Shown piece by piece: positions 10,144 through 19,525 of a stretch of DNA of 56,768 bases (its first letter is position 1; each line of letters starts with the position of its first letter). The stretch comes from Tannerella sp. (lineage in GTDB: Bacteria > Bacteroidota > Bacteroidia > Bacteroidales > Tannerellaceae). The notes beneath the pieces are model-generated. The model was not told where the DNA came from, did no database searches, and was given only the letters and a program-made list of their open reading frames with translations. The DNA is taken from the NCBI GenBank assembly GCA_031276175.1, contig JAISNP010000118.1, positions 1-56,768 on the forward strand. Reading direction: 5' to 3'. The position numbers were made by a program, and so were the translations under genes.

Positions 10144-10375
10144 TTATGTACGGCAATAATTCGGTTATTGCCGTACATAACTCATTTATTGCCGTACATA
10201 TTCCGGTTATTGCCGGCAATAACTCTTTTATTGCCGTAAATAACTCGGTTATTGCCGTACATAACTCGGTTATTGCCATAAATAATCCGGTTATTGCCGT
10301 ACATAACTCATTTATTGCCGTACATATTCCGGTTATTGCCGTACATAACTCGGTTATTGCCGTAAATATTCCGGA
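10144..10375. repeat. Array A: 21-bp tandem repeats with quasi-palindromic core
   Basis: Eleven units of a 16-bp core TTATTGCCGTACATAA followed by a 5-base spacer (CTCGG, CTCAT, TCCGG or similar), at exact 21-bp steps. The first unit (10144-10159) is inverted, so it forms a perfect 16-bp inverted repeat with the second (10165-10180) around TTCGG. One unit is fully symmetric: GTTATTGCCGGCAATAAC at 10206-10223. A block near 10163 recurs at 10289, 126 bp (6 x 21) later. The array lies between the divergent promoters of valS and the phosphatase. Confidence 0.93.
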
Positions 10376-10460
10376 GAGGGAGGTAAGCAATTGAAATATC
10401 GGGAAAACGGACGGGAAAACGGATGTGGTTTGCAACGGCAGTTTCCGGTTGAAAATAAAA

Positions 10461-10492
10461 TTTGCGGAGCCTGAAAATATTCCGTAAGTTTG
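10461..10492 (+). promoter_or_regulatory. Alkaline phosphatase promoter
   Basis: TTTG (10461-10464), a 20-bp gap, then TAAGTTTG (10485-10492): a textbook Bacteroidetes -33/-7 pair. Transcription would start near 10499, leaving a leader of about 10 bases before ATG 10509. Confidence 0.7.
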
Positions 10493-10508
10493 TCAGCAAA
10501 ATTTCAAA

Positions 10509-12203
10509 ATGATGACTAAACGTATATTGCTTTTATGTATGCTGGTATTTGTGTTTATACCGGCAAATTCGACAGCCCCTTCGGAGGTTAAGCCTGTTAA
10601 GAATCTTATTGTCCTGATTCCCGACGGGACATCGCTTGCGACCGTCTCGGTTGCCCGCTGGTATCAGTGGTACCTGCATCCCGACAAGCCGAAGCTACAC
10701 ATCGATCCTTACATTTGCGGAACGGTATTGACACATTCGTCCAATGCGCCGATTGGCGATTCGGCGCCTACGACTTCGTGCTACATGACGGGCTATACGA
10801 GCCGCGCAGGATATGTATCGACCTATTCGCCTTCGTCCGGCGAGGACGACATTTATCCCCTCGACCCTACAAAAGCCTATCAACCGCTGACTACTCTGCT
10901 CGAAGCCGTGAAGTGGAGGCAGGGAAAGGCCACGGGACTGGTGTTCACGTGCGAGTTTCCTCATGCCACGCCTGCCGACTGCTCGTCGCACAGCTACAAT
11001 CGCAGCCGCTATGACTGGATTGCACCGCAGATGGTTCATAACGATCTCGACGTCGTGATTGGCGGCGGCGTGTCGCTCCTGTCCGAAGCCGACGAAGCCT
11101 ATCTGAAAGCCCGCGGATACGGCGTATATAAAAACGACCCTGCAGGTATGCGCAACGAGCAGGGCAACAGGATGTGGGCGCTGTATAACGCACGGGATAT
11201 GGCCTACGATCTTGACCGCGACGAGACAAAAGAACCGTCTATCGAAGAAATGACGCGCACGGCTATCGAAAAACTGTCGAAAAACCGAAACGGCTTCTTC
11301 CTCATGGTCGAAGGCAGCAAGGTGGACTGGGCGGCACATGCCAATGATCCTGTCGGGATGATCACCGAGTTTCTGGCGTTCGACCGCGCCTGCCGCGTGG
11401 CGCTGGAATTTGCGGAGAAAGACGGCGAGACGCTTGTGATAATTGTGCCCGACCACGGCAACAGCGGCTTCAGTCTGGGGTCGCGCGACTGCAAGTCATA
11501 CAGCTCGGCTACGAAAGACGACCTGTTCGGAGCCGTCGTGCGAGTGAAGCATACGGCGGAAGGCATTGCCGCAAAGCTGAACGCATCGCCGTCGTCGGCC
11601 GTGCAGCAAATCTTTCGCGAAGATGCCGGATTCGAACTTTCGCCCGAAGAACTGAATACGCTATATCAGTGCAAAAGCTACGAAAACAGTCCCGTCCCGA
11701 AGGCCGAACGTTCGGACAGGAATGTGTTGCCGTCGCTGTACAGCAGTTCGCTGAATGATTTCGTGGCCAAACTGATTACCTCCAAAACATGCTTCGGCTT
11801 TACTACGGGCGGGCATACGGGCGAGGAAGTATTTCTGGCCGCTTATCATCCCGCAGGCACGTTGCCGATCGGGATGAATACAAACGTGGAACTGAATCAC
11901 TACATGGCGGCAGCCCTCGGACTGAGCGGAGAATTAGACAAATTGACGGAGGAATATTTCGCGCCGCATACGAAAGTGTTCGACGGCTATACATATAATA
12001 TCATACCTGCCGCCGAGGAAAAAGGCAATCCGACACTGGTGGTGAAAAACCGGAAAAAGCAACTCACGATTACGCCGAATACAAACATCGTCAAGGCCGG
12101 CAACAAGGGACAGGAGGAAATCCGGCTGCAGAGCGTGGTGATTTACGTGGATCAAAACCGGACGTTTTACCTGCCGGCGTCGTTGACGGATTATTTGAAA
12201 TAA
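10509..12203 (+). CDS. Alkaline phosphatase family protein
   Basis: 564 residues with an N-terminal signal peptide ([16 protein letters not shown]), so periplasmic or beyond. It hydrolyses phosphate monoesters using two zinc ions and usually magnesium. Visible motifs: metal-binding Asp in [10 protein letters not shown]; the nucleophile region [13 protein letters not shown] (D84, S85); [15 protein letters not shown] (metal-site Asp and His); [13 protein letters not shown]; and [13 protein letters not shown] with the late zinc His. This is the usual PhoA-superfamily motif order. A C-terminal tail of ~80 residues follows the core. It has its own promoter and ends at an intrinsic terminator, so it is probably a single-gene unit. 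Confidence 0.92.
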   Translation: MMTKRILLLCMLVFVFIPANSTAPSEVKPVKNLIVLIPDGTSLATVSVARWYQWYLHPDKPKLHIDPYICGTVLTHSSNAPIGDSAPTTSCYMTGYTSRAGYVSTYSPSSGEDDIYPLDPTKAYQPLTTLLEAVKWRQGKATGLVFTCEFPHATPADCSSHSYNRSRYDWIAPQMVHNDLDVVIGGGVSLLSEADEAYLKARGYGVYKNDPAGMRNEQGNRMWALYNARDMAYDLDRDETKEPSIEEMTRTAIEKLSKNRNGFFLMVEGSKVDWAAHANDPVGMITEFLAFDRACRVALEFAEKDGETLVIIVPDHGNSGFSLGSRDCKSYSSATKDDLFGAVVRVKHTAEGIAAKLNASPSSAVQQIFREDAGFELSPEELNTLYQCKSYENSPVPKAERSDRNVLPSLYSSSLNDFVAKLITSKTCFGFTTGGHTGEEVFLAAYHPAGTLPIGMNTNVELNHYMAAALGLSGELDKLTEEYFAPHTKVFDGYTYNIIPAAEEKGNPTLVVKNRKKQLTITPNTNIVKAGNKGQEEIRLQSVVIYVDQNRTFYLPASLTDYLK

Positions 12204-12210
12204 AACGGAG

Positions 12211-12246
12211 AAACGAAGATTGCAATTTGCCGGTCTTCGTTTTTTT
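12211..12246 (+). terminator. Intrinsic terminator after the alkaline phosphatase gene
   Basis: AAACGAAGA (12211-12219) pairs perfectly with TCTTCGTTT (12234-12242) and continues into a run of T. It separates the phosphatase from pyrB. Confidence 0.75.
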
Positions 12247-12273
12247 ATATCCGGAGGTGTTATCAATACGATT

Positions 12274-13212
12274 ATGTTACGCAGAAATTTGGTTTCAATA
12301 GAGGACTGTTCGAAAGACGATATTGTCAGGATTCTGGACAATACGGCGAAGTTTGAAGAAAATCCCAACCGCGGGCTGCTGAAGGGGAAGGTGGTGGCCA
12401 CGCTGTTTTTCGAGCCGTCGACGCGCACGCGGTTGAGTTTCGAAACGGCCGTCAACCGGCTGGACGGGCGTGTGGTCGGTTTTCAGGATCCTTCGACTAC
12501 CAGCTCGTCAAAGGGCGAAACGCTTAAGGATACGATTTTGATGGTGAGCAATTATGCCGATGCGATTATCATGCGCCACTATCTGGAAGGAGCGGCGCGT
12601 TATGCGTCGGAAGTGACGAAGGTTCCCGTCGTGAATGCGGGCGACGGGGCAAACCAGCATCCGTCGCAGACGTTGCTCGACATGTATTCCATCCGCAAGA
12701 CGCAAAACAGGCTCGACGGATTGACGATTACGATGGTCGGCGACCTGAAATACGGCCGCACGGTTCATTCGCTCATTGTGGGGATGTCGCATTTTTTGCC
12801 GAAATTTCATTTTGTGGCGCCCGACGAACTGCGGATGCCCGACGAACAGAAACAGTTTTGCGATCAGCACGGGATACGGTACGAAGAGCATACGACTTTT
12901 GGGGAAGAGGTGATCCGCGAGTCGGACATCCTGTACATGACGCGCGTGCAGCGCGAACGTTTTACCGACCTGATGGAATACGAGCGGGTGAAGAACGTGT
13001 ATATCCTGCACAACAGGATGCTGGAGCGTTCGCGTCCCAATCTGCGGATACTGCATCCGCTGCCGCGCGTGAACGAGATTGCGTATGACGTGGACGACAA
13101 TCCGAAGGCTTATTATATTCAACAGGCGCGGAACGGCGTGTATACGCGCGAAGCCATCCTGTGCGACGTGCTGGGGATCGACGTCGGGGCAGGTGATTTT
13201 GAATCTATTTAA
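12274..13212 (+). CDS. pyrB: Aspartate carbamoyltransferase, catalytic subunit
   Basis: 312 residues from ATG 12274, with GGAGGTG upstream at 12253-12259. It condenses carbamoyl phosphate with aspartate, the first committed step of pyrimidine synthesis. The carbamoyl-phosphate loop [12 protein letters not shown] is near residue 50, [14 protein letters not shown] near 130, and the aspartate-domain motif HPLPRVNEI near 266. pyrI follows after 3 bases, so the holoenzyme is the allosteric c6r6 type as in enterics. Confidence 0.97.
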   Translation: MLRRNLVSIEDCSKDDIVRILDNTAKFEENPNRGLLKGKVVATLFFEPSTRTRLSFETAVNRLDGRVVGFQDPSTTSSSKGETLKDTILMVSNYADAIIMRHYLEGAARYASEVTKVPVVNAGDGANQHPSQTLLDMYSIRKTQNRLDGLTITMVGDLKYGRTVHSLIVGMSHFLPKFHFVAPDELRMPDEQKQFCDQHGIRYEEHTTFGEEVIRESDILYMTRVQRERFTDLMEYERVKNVYILHNRMLERSRPNLRILHPLPRVNEIAYDVDDNPKAYYIQQARNGVYTREAILCDVLGIDVGAGDFESI

Positions 13213-13215
13213 AAC

Positions 13216-13707
13216 ATGAGCATGTCAACAGAAATGAAAACAAAAGGCGAAAAGTGCGCAACAATGCTGGAAGTGGCGGCGCTGGAAAACGGCACGGCTA
13301 TCGACCATATTCCGCCCGAACAGTTGTTTAAAGTAGCCCAGTTGCTCGAACTTCAAAAGGTGAACAGCCGGATCACGATCGGGAACAATCTGCTGAGCAA
13401 AAAGATGGGCAGGAAAGGGATTGTGAAGATTGCAGACCGCTTTTTCAGCGACGACGAGATCAGCCGCATTGCGCTGGTCGCACCGAATGTGATACTGAAC
13501 ATCATCCGCAACTACAAGGTGGTGGAAAAGAAAAAAGTGAACCTGCCGAACCGTATCGTCGACATCGTGAAGTGCAACAACCCGAAGTGCATCAGCAACA
13601 ACGAGCCGATGGCGTCGTGTTTCGAAGTGATCGACAGGGAAAAGGTGACGATAAAATGTCGCTATTGCGAACGAAGCATCAACAAGGAAGACATTATTAT
13701 AAAGTAA
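13216..13707 (+). CDS. pyrI: Aspartate carbamoyltransferase, regulatory subunit
   Basis: 163 residues. It binds nucleotide effectors and, through a zinc-binding C-terminal domain, links catalytic trimers. The allosteric domain shows [16 protein letters not shown] and a nucleotide-site region with [17 protein letters not shown]. The zinc domain has the four cysteines as C-x4-C (CNNPKC) and C-x2-C (CRYC) in the last 50 residues. It is translated just after pyrB, 3 bases downstream. Confidence 0.97.
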   Translation: MSMSTEMKTKGEKCATMLEVAALENGTAIDHIPPEQLFKVAQLLELQKVNSRITIGNNLLSKKMGRKGIVKIADRFFSDDEISRIALVAPNVILNIIRNYKVVEKKKVNLPNRIVDIVKCNNPKCISNNEPMASCFEVIDREKVTIKCRYCERSINKEDIIIK

Positions 13708-13723
13708 ATACCACGAAACGGGA

Positions 13724-14035
13724 ATGGATTTCATAACGGAAAACAATCTGACCGGCCTGGTGACGGGATTTTCCACTTTCTTAATAATAGGCCTCTTTCA
13801 TCCCCTGGTTGTGAAGGGAGAATACTACTTCGGCGTCAAATGCTGGTGGGTATTCCTGCTGATGGGAATGGCGGGGATTGCGGGTGCGCTTGTGTTTCGC
13901 CACGTGCTGGCGTCGTCGCTCTGCGGCGTCTTTGCCTTTTCGTCGCTGTGGGGTATCGGCGAGTTGTTCCAGCAACGCCGGCGCGTAGAAAAGGGCTGGT
14001 TTCCGAAACGCGATAAAAAACAAGCATCAAAATGA
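13724..14035 (+). CDS. DUF4491 family small membrane protein
   Basis: 103 residues with three hydrophobic segments (about 10-30, 40-58 and 62-80) and a basic C-terminal tail (RRRVEKGWFPKRDKKQ), matching the DUF4491 family of inner-membrane proteins. Its function is unknown. It starts 16 bases after pyrI and its stop overlaps the cutC start (ATGA), so it is probably cotranscribed with both. Confidence 0.85.
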   Translation: MDFITENNLTGLVTGFSTFLIIGLFHPLVVKGEYYFGVKCWWVFLLMGMAGIAGALVFRHVLASSLCGVFAFSSLWGIGELFQQRRRVEKGWFPKRDKKQASK

Positions 14036-14763
14036 GCAGGATTATTGAAATCTGCGCCAACTCGGCGCAAAGCGTCGTCGAAGCGGAAGCCGGCGGCGCG
14101 CGGCGCGTAGAACTGTGCGCCGGCATCCCCGAAGGGGGCACGACGCCGAGCTACGGCGAAATCCGCACGGCGCAATCGTTAGCCGCATCCGTCGACATCA
14201 ATGTGATTATCCGTCCGCGGGGCGGAGACTTCCTCTATACGCCGGCCGAAGTGCAATCCATGCTCTACGACATCGAAATGGCGCGCCGGCTGTGCGTGCA
14301 CGGCGTAGTATTCGGCTGCCTGACGAAGGAGGGCGATGTGGACATGGCGCTGATGCAACGCCTTGTCGATGCCGCCGGACCGCTGTCGGTCACCTTCCAC
14401 CGCGCGTTCGACGTCTGCCGCGACCCCTTCGCGGCGCTGGAACAGCTGATTGCCCTCGGCTGCGACCGCGTCCTCACTTCCGGACAGCAGCCGGACGCAG
14501 TCGCAGGCATCCCGCTGATAGCACAATTAGTAAGCCGGGCAGCCGGGCGAATCATCGTCATGCCCGGATGCGGCGTGCGCGAAGACAACATCGCGCGGAT
14601 TGCACGCGAAACGGGCGCAACCGAATTTCATTCCTCCGCACGAAGCATACGGCCGAGCGCAATGATATTCCGGAACGAAAACGTACCGATGGGCAGCCCT
14701 GCGTCCGTCGCCGAATTTGAAATCCTCCAAACCGACCGCCGCCGGGTAGCCGCCCTGCTCTGA
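14032..14763 (+). CDS. cutC: CutC family protein
   Basis: 243 residues. A TIM-barrel protein of the CutC family, historically tied to copper homeostasis, although the biochemical role is unproven. The conserved opening IEICANSAQSVVEAEAGGA, the segment RRVELCAGIPEGGTTPS and the later VTFHRAFDV are clear. The last gene of the pyrB-pyrI-DUF4491-cutC run, overlapping the previous gene by 4 bases; a hairpin follows the stop. Confidence 0.92.
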   Translation: MSRIIEICANSAQSVVEAEAGGARRVELCAGIPEGGTTPSYGEIRTAQSLAASVDINVIIRPRGGDFLYTPAEVQSMLYDIEMARRLCVHGVVFGCLTKEGDVDMALMQRLVDAAGPLSVTFHRAFDVCRDPFAALEQLIALGCDRVLTSGQQPDAVAGIPLIAQLVSRAAGRIIVMPGCGVREDNIARIARETGATEFHSSARSIRPSAMIFRNENVPMGSPASVAEFEILQTDRRRVAALL

Positions 14764-14770
14764 AAAACAC

Positions 14771-14800
14771 CTCCGCATACAGGCAAAACGCCGTGCGGAG
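14771..14800 (+). terminator. Hairpin downstream of cutC
   Basis: CTCCGCA (14771-14777) pairs with TGCGGAG (14794-14800), with an inner GGC/GCC pair around AAAAC. The T-tract is weak (TATATTTC), so it may be a weak terminator or a 3'-end processing structure. Confidence 0.5.
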
Positions 14801-15010
14801 TATATTTCGTGAAAACCCGGAACATCCGCAGGAAAAACCGGGAAACAGCCGGGCGGCCGGATATTCCTTTCCCCAAGCCCCGGATTCCGTCCGTGTGCAC
14901 CTTTTTCTTCGGGACACGACGACATTTATCCGGCCGAAACCCTCCCCCACCCTGCCGCTGCCGGCGCCGGCGCCACACGACATCCGATGAGGAAAAAAAA
15001 CGACCTCCGC

Positions 15011-15041
15011 TTTCCAAATCCGCCAATAATCACTACTTTTG
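15011..15041 (+). promoter_or_regulatory. Putative promoter of the M16 peptidase gene
   Basis: TACTTTTG (15034-15041) is a perfect -7 element, with TTTC (15011-15014) exactly 19 bp upstream in the -33 position. The coding start lies about 100 bases downstream, preceded by GGAGAAG. Confidence 0.55.
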
Positions 15042-15139
15042 CCTGCGGAAAAGAAATGAGAACAAAACATGTCCGACCCGAAAAAACCATCCCTGCGGGA
15101 AACAACCGCCCTGCCTGCCGCCGCCCGGAGAAGTAGATA

Positions 15140-17956
15140 ATGACAACGGAAGTAAACGAATATACACTTGATAACGGGCTGACCGTATGGCTGAACGAAG
15201 ACCACGGCCAGCCGAAAGTCTTCGGAGCGGTTGTCGTGAAAGCCGGCTCGAAAGACAGCCCCAACACCGGCATTGCGCACTACTTCGAACACATGATGTT
15301 TAAAGGAACGGACAAAATCGGCACGATCGACTACGAATCCGAACGCACGTACCTCGACATGATTGCCCGCAAATACGACGAACTGGCGCGAACATCGGAC
15401 GAGGCGCTCCGCCCCGCCATACAGCAGGAAATAAACGAACTCAGCGTCAAGGCGGCAAACTACGTTATCCCCAACGAATTCGACAAACTGATCACCAAAT
15501 ACGGCGGCAGCAAACTGAACGCCGGCACGTCGTACGACTACACCGTCTACCACAACATCTTCACCCCGGAATACATGGCGCACTGGGCTGAAATCAACAG
15601 CGAACGCCTCCTCAACCCCGTCTTCCGCATGTTCCAGAACGAACTCGAAACCGTCTACGAAGAAAAAAACCGGCAGGACGACATGATGCTCAACCAAGCC
15701 ATCGAAAAAATCATGCACACCCTCTTCCACCCGCACCCCTACGCCTACCCCATCATCGGAAGCGCCGAAAACCTCAAAAACCCGCGCCTGTCCGAGATGC
15801 GGAAATTCTTCCGCGAATACTACGTCGCCTCAAACATGGGGCTGATCATGAGCGGCGACTTCGACTCCGCCACCACCCTGCCCATCCTCGAACGTACCTT
15901 CTCGCGCATCCCCAAAGGCCTGATCATACCCCGCCCCATAGCAAAAATCCCGCCGCTGCGCGGACGCGAAAAACTCACCGTCAAAATCCCCGTCCCCATG
16001 ATGAAAGCCGTCGCCCTCACCTTCCGCGGCATCCCCGCCGGCCATCGCGATCAGGCCGCGCTCGACATCGCTACCGGCATCCTCAACAATACCAACGGCA
16101 CCGGCTTCCTCGACAAACTGATGGCCGAACGCAAGGTCATCGGCGCCATGGCCGGACACGAATCGTTCAACGACGCCGGATACATCGCCATCGTCATCGT
16201 CCCCCGCCTCGTCCTCCACTCATGCCGCGCCGCCGAAAAACTCATCTGGAAACAAGTCGAGAAACTGAAAAACGGCGACTTCGCCGAAGAACTCTTCCAC
16301 AGCCTGAAGCGCGAACAACTACGTACCCACCTCGCCGGCCTCGAAGACGTCGACGCCAAAAGCCGCACGCTCATCAACCTTTTTGCGCACGGAAAAAAAT
16401 GGCCCGAATATCTCGAAGACATGGAACAAATCGACGCCCTCACAAAGCACGACATCGTCCGCACCGCAAAAAAATATTTCGGCGAAAACTATCTCCTCGT
16501 CACAAAAAAAACCGGACAGTACCGGAAAGAAAACCTCCCCAAGCCCAACTTCGCCCCCATCCTCCCTCCACACACCGGCGCCCTCTCCGCCTACGCCCGC
16601 CGGCTGGAAGACATCCCGGCGAAGGCCGTAAACATACGCTTCCTCGATTTCGATAACGACGTCCGCACACACGTCCTCACTCCCCGCGTGACGCTCTACA
16701 CCACCCCCAACCCCATGAACCGCATCTTCACCCTCAAACTCTCCTACGGCATCGGGCTGCTCCACGAGCCGCACCTCAAATTCCTCACCACCTACCTCCC
16801 CCTGCTCGGCACCGAAAGCCGCTCGTCCGAAGACCTCCGCACACGCCTGCAATCGCTCGGAAGCACGCTCGAAATAGACGTCGACCAGCACTTCTTCATT
16901 CTTAAGATAAGCGGATTCGACGACGCCCTCGACCGTACGCTGCACATCGTGGCCGACTTCCTCCACCACGTCAAACCCGACAACCGGAAACTCAAAACCC
17001 TCGTGGACGACGCCAAAGTAAGCGAAAAAACCTTTTTCCAGTCAAACAACGAAGTGGCCGAAGCCCTCTTCGAATACGTACAATACGGCAAACTCTCCCA
17101 ATACATGACCAAAGCCTCGCTGCGCGAAGTAAAATGGCTGCGCGGAAAAGAACTTGTCGCGCTCTTCCACCGCACGCAACGCGTGGAATGTGCCCTGCAC
17201 TACTGCGGCACGCTGCACGACGACGAGGTAGTACGCCACATCCGGACGTTCCTGCCGCTCGACGAAATATGCGAAGCGTCGACCTCGCCCCTCTACCGCG
17301 AATTTGTGAAATACGACACGCCCCTGATATTCTTCTACGACATGCCCGGCGTATCGCAAAACATCATCTGCGCCTACATGTCCTGCGAACCGCTCGACAC
17401 GCTGCGGAAACGGCACGAGGCCGAACTCTTCTCCGGATACTTCGGCGAAGGCATGTCGTCGCTCATGTTTCAGGAAATACGCGAATTTCGCTCCCTTGCA
17501 TACCACGCCTCCGGCGCATACCGTATGCCGCCACTACGCCACGCCGCCATGCCGGCGCGCTTCGTCACCTACCTTTCCACGCAGTGCGACAAAACTACCG
17601 ACGCGCTCGAAGTGCTGAACATGCTGATACACGACATGCCCGAACGCCCCGAAAGAATCGGCGAAGTAATACAAACCGCCGTCAACCGGACGAACAACGA
17701 CTACCCCTCGTTTCGCGACCTGTCTACGCGGATAGACATGCACCGCCGCAACGGCCACACTTCGGATCCGAACCGCCTGCTGCTCGAAGACATCCGGACG
17801 ATGAACATGGACGACATCGCGCGCTTCTACCGCACCTACGTAAAGGGACGCACGCTCGTATACATCGTCGTCGGCAACTCGCGGCTGATGGACATGCAGA
17901 AGCTGGCCGCGTTCGGCAGCATCGTGCGAATGAAAAGATCCGATTTTTATCACTGA
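15140..17956 (+). CDS. M16 family zinc metallopeptidase (two-domain insulinase type)
   Basis: 938 residues. The inverted zinc motif HxxEH is present as H47-Y-F-E50-H51, and the distal zinc-binding Glu is likely in NELETVYEEKNRQDD near residue 170. The N-terminal half is catalytic (M16 peptidase plus PF05193-like), and the C-terminal half repeats the fold without the zinc motif, as in single-chain clamshell peptidases of the pitrilysin/insulinase type. No signal peptide is visible, so it should be cytoplasmic, unlike many Bacteroidetes relatives that are exported. Start ATG 15140 with GGAGAAG 6-7 bases upstream. The gene is strongly C-rich on the coding strand. It ends head-to-head with a glycosyltransferase, only 2 bases between the stops. 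Confidence 0.9.
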   Translation: MTTEVNEYTLDNGLTVWLNEDHGQPKVFGAVVVKAGSKDSPNTGIAHYFEHMMFKGTDKIGTIDYESERTYLDMIARKYDELARTSDEALRPAIQQEINELSVKAANYVIPNEFDKLITKYGGSKLNAGTSYDYTVYHNIFTPEYMAHWAEINSERLLNPVFRMFQNELETVYEEKNRQDDMMLNQAIEKIMHTLFHPHPYAYPIIGSAENLKNPRLSEMRKFFREYYVASNMGLIMSGDFDSATTLPILERTFSRIPKGLIIPRPIAKIPPLRGREKLTVKIPVPMMKAVALTFRGIPAGHRDQAALDIATGILNNTNGTGFLDKLMAERKVIGAMAGHESFNDAGYIAIVIVPRLVLHSCRAAEKLIWKQVEKLKNGDFAEELFHSLKREQLRTHLAGLEDVDAKSRTLINLFAHGKKWPEYLEDMEQIDALTKHDIVRTAKKYFGENYLLVTKKTGQYRKENLPKPNFAPILPPHTGALSAYARRLEDIPAKAVNIRFLDFDNDVRTHVLTPRVTLYTTPNPMNRIFTLKLSYGIGLLHEPHLKFLTTYLPLLGTESRSSEDLRTRLQSLGSTLEIDVDQHFFILKISGFDDALDRTLHIVADFLHHVKPDNRKLKTLVDDAKVSEKTFFQSNNEVAEALFEYVQYGKLSQYMTKASLREVKWLRGKELVALFHRTQRVECALHYCGTLHDDEVVRHIRTFLPLDEICEASTSPLYREFVKYDTPLIFFYDMPGVSQNIICAYMSCEPLDTLRKRHEAELFSGYFGEGMSSLMFQEIREFRSLAYHASGAYRMPPLRHAAMPARFVTYLSTQCDKTTDALEVLNMLIHDMPERPERIGEVIQTAVNRTNNDYPSFRDLSTRIDMHRRNGHTSDPNRLLLEDIRTMNMDDIARFYRTYVKGRTLVYIVVGNSRLMDMQKLAAFGSIVRMKRSDFYH

Positions 17957-17969
17957 CGTCAGGACGTCA
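17954..17969. terminator. Palindrome joining the two convergent stop codons
   Basis: TGACGTC-AG-GACGTCA starts at the stop codon of the M16 gene and contains the stop of the glycosyltransferase gene. It can fold in either transcript and may end both. There is no T-run, so the role is inferred. Confidence 0.5.
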
Positions 17970-19011
17970 TGGAGATTAGCTTCGTAAACGTATTTTTCCC
18001 CTTCAGGTAAAAAGAAACGAGCACGCTTTTGCGCAATACTTCCGGGATTGGGTCGACAACCGTCAGCGCAAGGTTTTCGCGACGGACTGCCCGGTATGCC
18101 ACCTTCTTCTTCGCGTATTCACGCCGCGCGCGGAAGATGGCTTTCGCACAGGCAAACCGGCCGGTAATCAGGAAACGAAACATCGCCAGATTGTCGAGCC
18201 AGAAGCGACGGCGCATCACGCCGGCCAGTTCCCTGTCCGGCATATTCTTGTAAATCATCAGCAGATTGTTCCGGAAGTTCAGGAACGTCTTGTGCGGGCT
18301 TTCCATCCGCAACGTCGCGCCTCCGACATGATACACCACCGAACCGGGGGCATACCTGAAGCGGTACCCGCGCGCACGGAGCCGCCAGCACAGGTCTATC
18401 TCTTCCTGATGGGCGAAAAACTCCGCATCCAGACCGCCAGCTCCGATATAGGCCGAACGGCGCATGACGGCGCACGCCCCGCTCGCCCAGAAAATATCGG
18501 CAGGCGCATCGTACTGCCCACTGTCTTCCTCGACAGCGTGCAGCACGCGACCGCGGCAAAAAGGATACCCGCAGCAGTCTATCCACCCGCCCGCGGCGCC
18601 GGCATACTCAAAGCGCCGCCTGTCTTTATAATCCCGTATCCGGGGCTGTACGCCCGCCACCCCGGCATCTTCGTCCAGCATCGCGACAGGCTCGTCCAGC
18701 CAGCCGGGCGTCACTTCCACGTCGCTGTTCAGCAATACGACATATTCGGCTTCGACTTCGGCAATCGCCCGGTTATATCCTTCCGCAAACCCGCAGTTGC
18801 GGCTGAAGGCTACAATCCGCACGGAGGGGAACGCCGCGCGGAGCATCTCCACCGAACCGTCGTCCGAGCCGTTGTCGGCCACTACAATATCCGCCGACTC
18901 CCGCGGCGTATGGGCGATTACCGACGGCAGGAATTTTTCCATCAGCGCCTTCCCGTTCCAGTTCAGTATAATGACTGCTGTTTTTTTCCTCACAGGTTCC
19001 TCTTTGTTCAT
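17959..19011 (-). CDS. Family 2 glycosyltransferase
   Basis: 350 residues from ATG 19011. I chose this start because a near-perfect promoter (19041-19071) would begin transcription near 19034, inside the longer open frame. The GT-A fold signatures are AVIILNWNG at the N-terminus, VVADNGSDDGS (nucleotide-sugar binding), VLLNSDVEV (DxD-like metal site) and a later FFAHQEEIDLCWRLRARGY. The C-terminal ~70 residues include an amphipathic, basic region (MRRRFWLDNLAMF). Members transfer rhamnose or similar sugars to O-antigen, capsule or glycoproteins; donor and acceptor are not known here. It is monocistronic by context. Confidence 0.92.
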   Translation of the reverse strand: MNKEEPVRKKTAVIILNWNGKALMEKFLPSVIAHTPRESADIVVADNGSDDGSVEMLRAAFPSVRIVAFSRNCGFAEGYNRAIAEVEAEYVVLLNSDVEVTPGWLDEPVAMLDEDAGVAGVQPRIRDYKDRRRFEYAGAAGGWIDCCGYPFCRGRVLHAVEEDSGQYDAPADIFWASGACAVMRRSAYIGAGGLDAEFFAHQEEIDLCWRLRARGYRFRYAPGSVVYHVGGATLRMESPHKTFLNFRNNLLMIYKNMPDRELAGVMRRRFWLDNLAMFRFLITGRFACAKAIFRARREYAKKKVAYRAVRRENLALTVVDPIPEVLRKSVLVSFYLKGKNTFTKLISMTS

Positions 19012-19040
19012 ATTCTTTTCTTTCTGTTCGATTCGTGCTG

Positions 19041-19071
19041 CAAAAGTAAGCAACTGTTTTAAATCGACAAA
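19041..19071 (-). promoter_or_regulatory. Promoter of the glycosyltransferase gene
   Basis: On the minus strand TTTG (19071-19068), exactly 19 bp, then TACTTTTG (19048-19041). This is the full consensus of Bacteroidetes housekeeping promoters and decides the translation start of the gene at 19011. Confidence 0.75.
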
Positions 19072-19129
19072 GACACGTACCCGAAGGACTTTATTTTCCG
19101 CAATGCCGCGTCCGGACGGCGCCTTCCGG

Positions 19130-19381
19130 GCTTAAATCCGGGCCGTTTTGACTTAAGTAAACGGCATTTTTACTTAAGTAAGCGTGATTTTGACTTAAGT
19201 AAAAATCGTTTTTACTTAAGTAAACGGCGTTTTTACTCAAGTTAAAATCGTACTTACTTAAGTCAAAATCACGCTTACTTAAGTCAACGGCGTTTTTACT
19301 TAAGTCAAAATCATACTTACTTAAGTCAACGGCGTTTTTACTTAAGTCAAAATCATGCTTACTTAAGTCAAAACGGCAAAA
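19130..19381. repeat. Array B: 21-bp tandem repeats with ACTTAAGT palindrome
   Basis: ACTTAAGT (an 8-bp palindrome; ACTCAAGT in one copy) begins at 19151 and recurs every 21 bases through 19361: eleven units, plus a degenerate twelfth at 19130 (GCTTAAAT). Flanking bases often extend the symmetry, for example GACTTAAGTC or TTACTTAAGTAA. The 13-base spacers fall in two alternating classes, one with ACGGCGTTTTT and one with AAATCATACTT. No unit is out of phase. Confidence 0.95.
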
Positions 19382-19496
19382 AATCATATCTAACGGCGCA
19401 TTGCCCTGCTCTGCGGGCGGACAGCATATGCGAGATTCGAAGCCGGCTGCCGGCGTGCGTTTTTGCTAATTCACAACAGTTTCCAAATATAAACTT

Positions 19497-19525
19497 TTGC
19501 CGCCGGCATATTTGCCGTATTTTTG
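19497..19525 (+). promoter_or_regulatory. Putative tamB promoter
   Basis: TATTTTTG (19518-19525) matches the -7 element, with TTTG at 19497-19500, 17 bp upstream. Transcription would start near 19532, just before ATG 19550; this rules out the TTG at 19523 as start. Confidence 0.55.

Larger units (their letters stand above)
9937..10508. other. Divergent intergenic region valS / alkaline phosphatase
   Basis: 572 bases with no gene I believe. In order it holds the probable valS promoter (10011-10018, minus), a doublet of a 21-bp unit (10096-10137), the main 21-bp array (10144-10375), and the alkaline phosphatase promoter (10461-10492, plus). Open frames cross the array only because 21 is a multiple of three. 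Confidence 0.7.
14764..15139. other. Intergenic region cutC / M16 peptidase
   Basis: 376 bases, GC-rich at first. It holds a hairpin at 14771-14800 and the peptidase promoter at 15011-15041. Between these I see no gene and no 21-bp array; it is one of the two long gaps without one. Confidence 0.6.

Noticed and set aside
10144-10375. Plasmid-type iteron origin or oriC
   Set aside because: The unit length fits iterons, but no rep or dnaA gene, DnaA boxes or AT-rich unwinding region is nearby, and five other arrays of different sequence exist.
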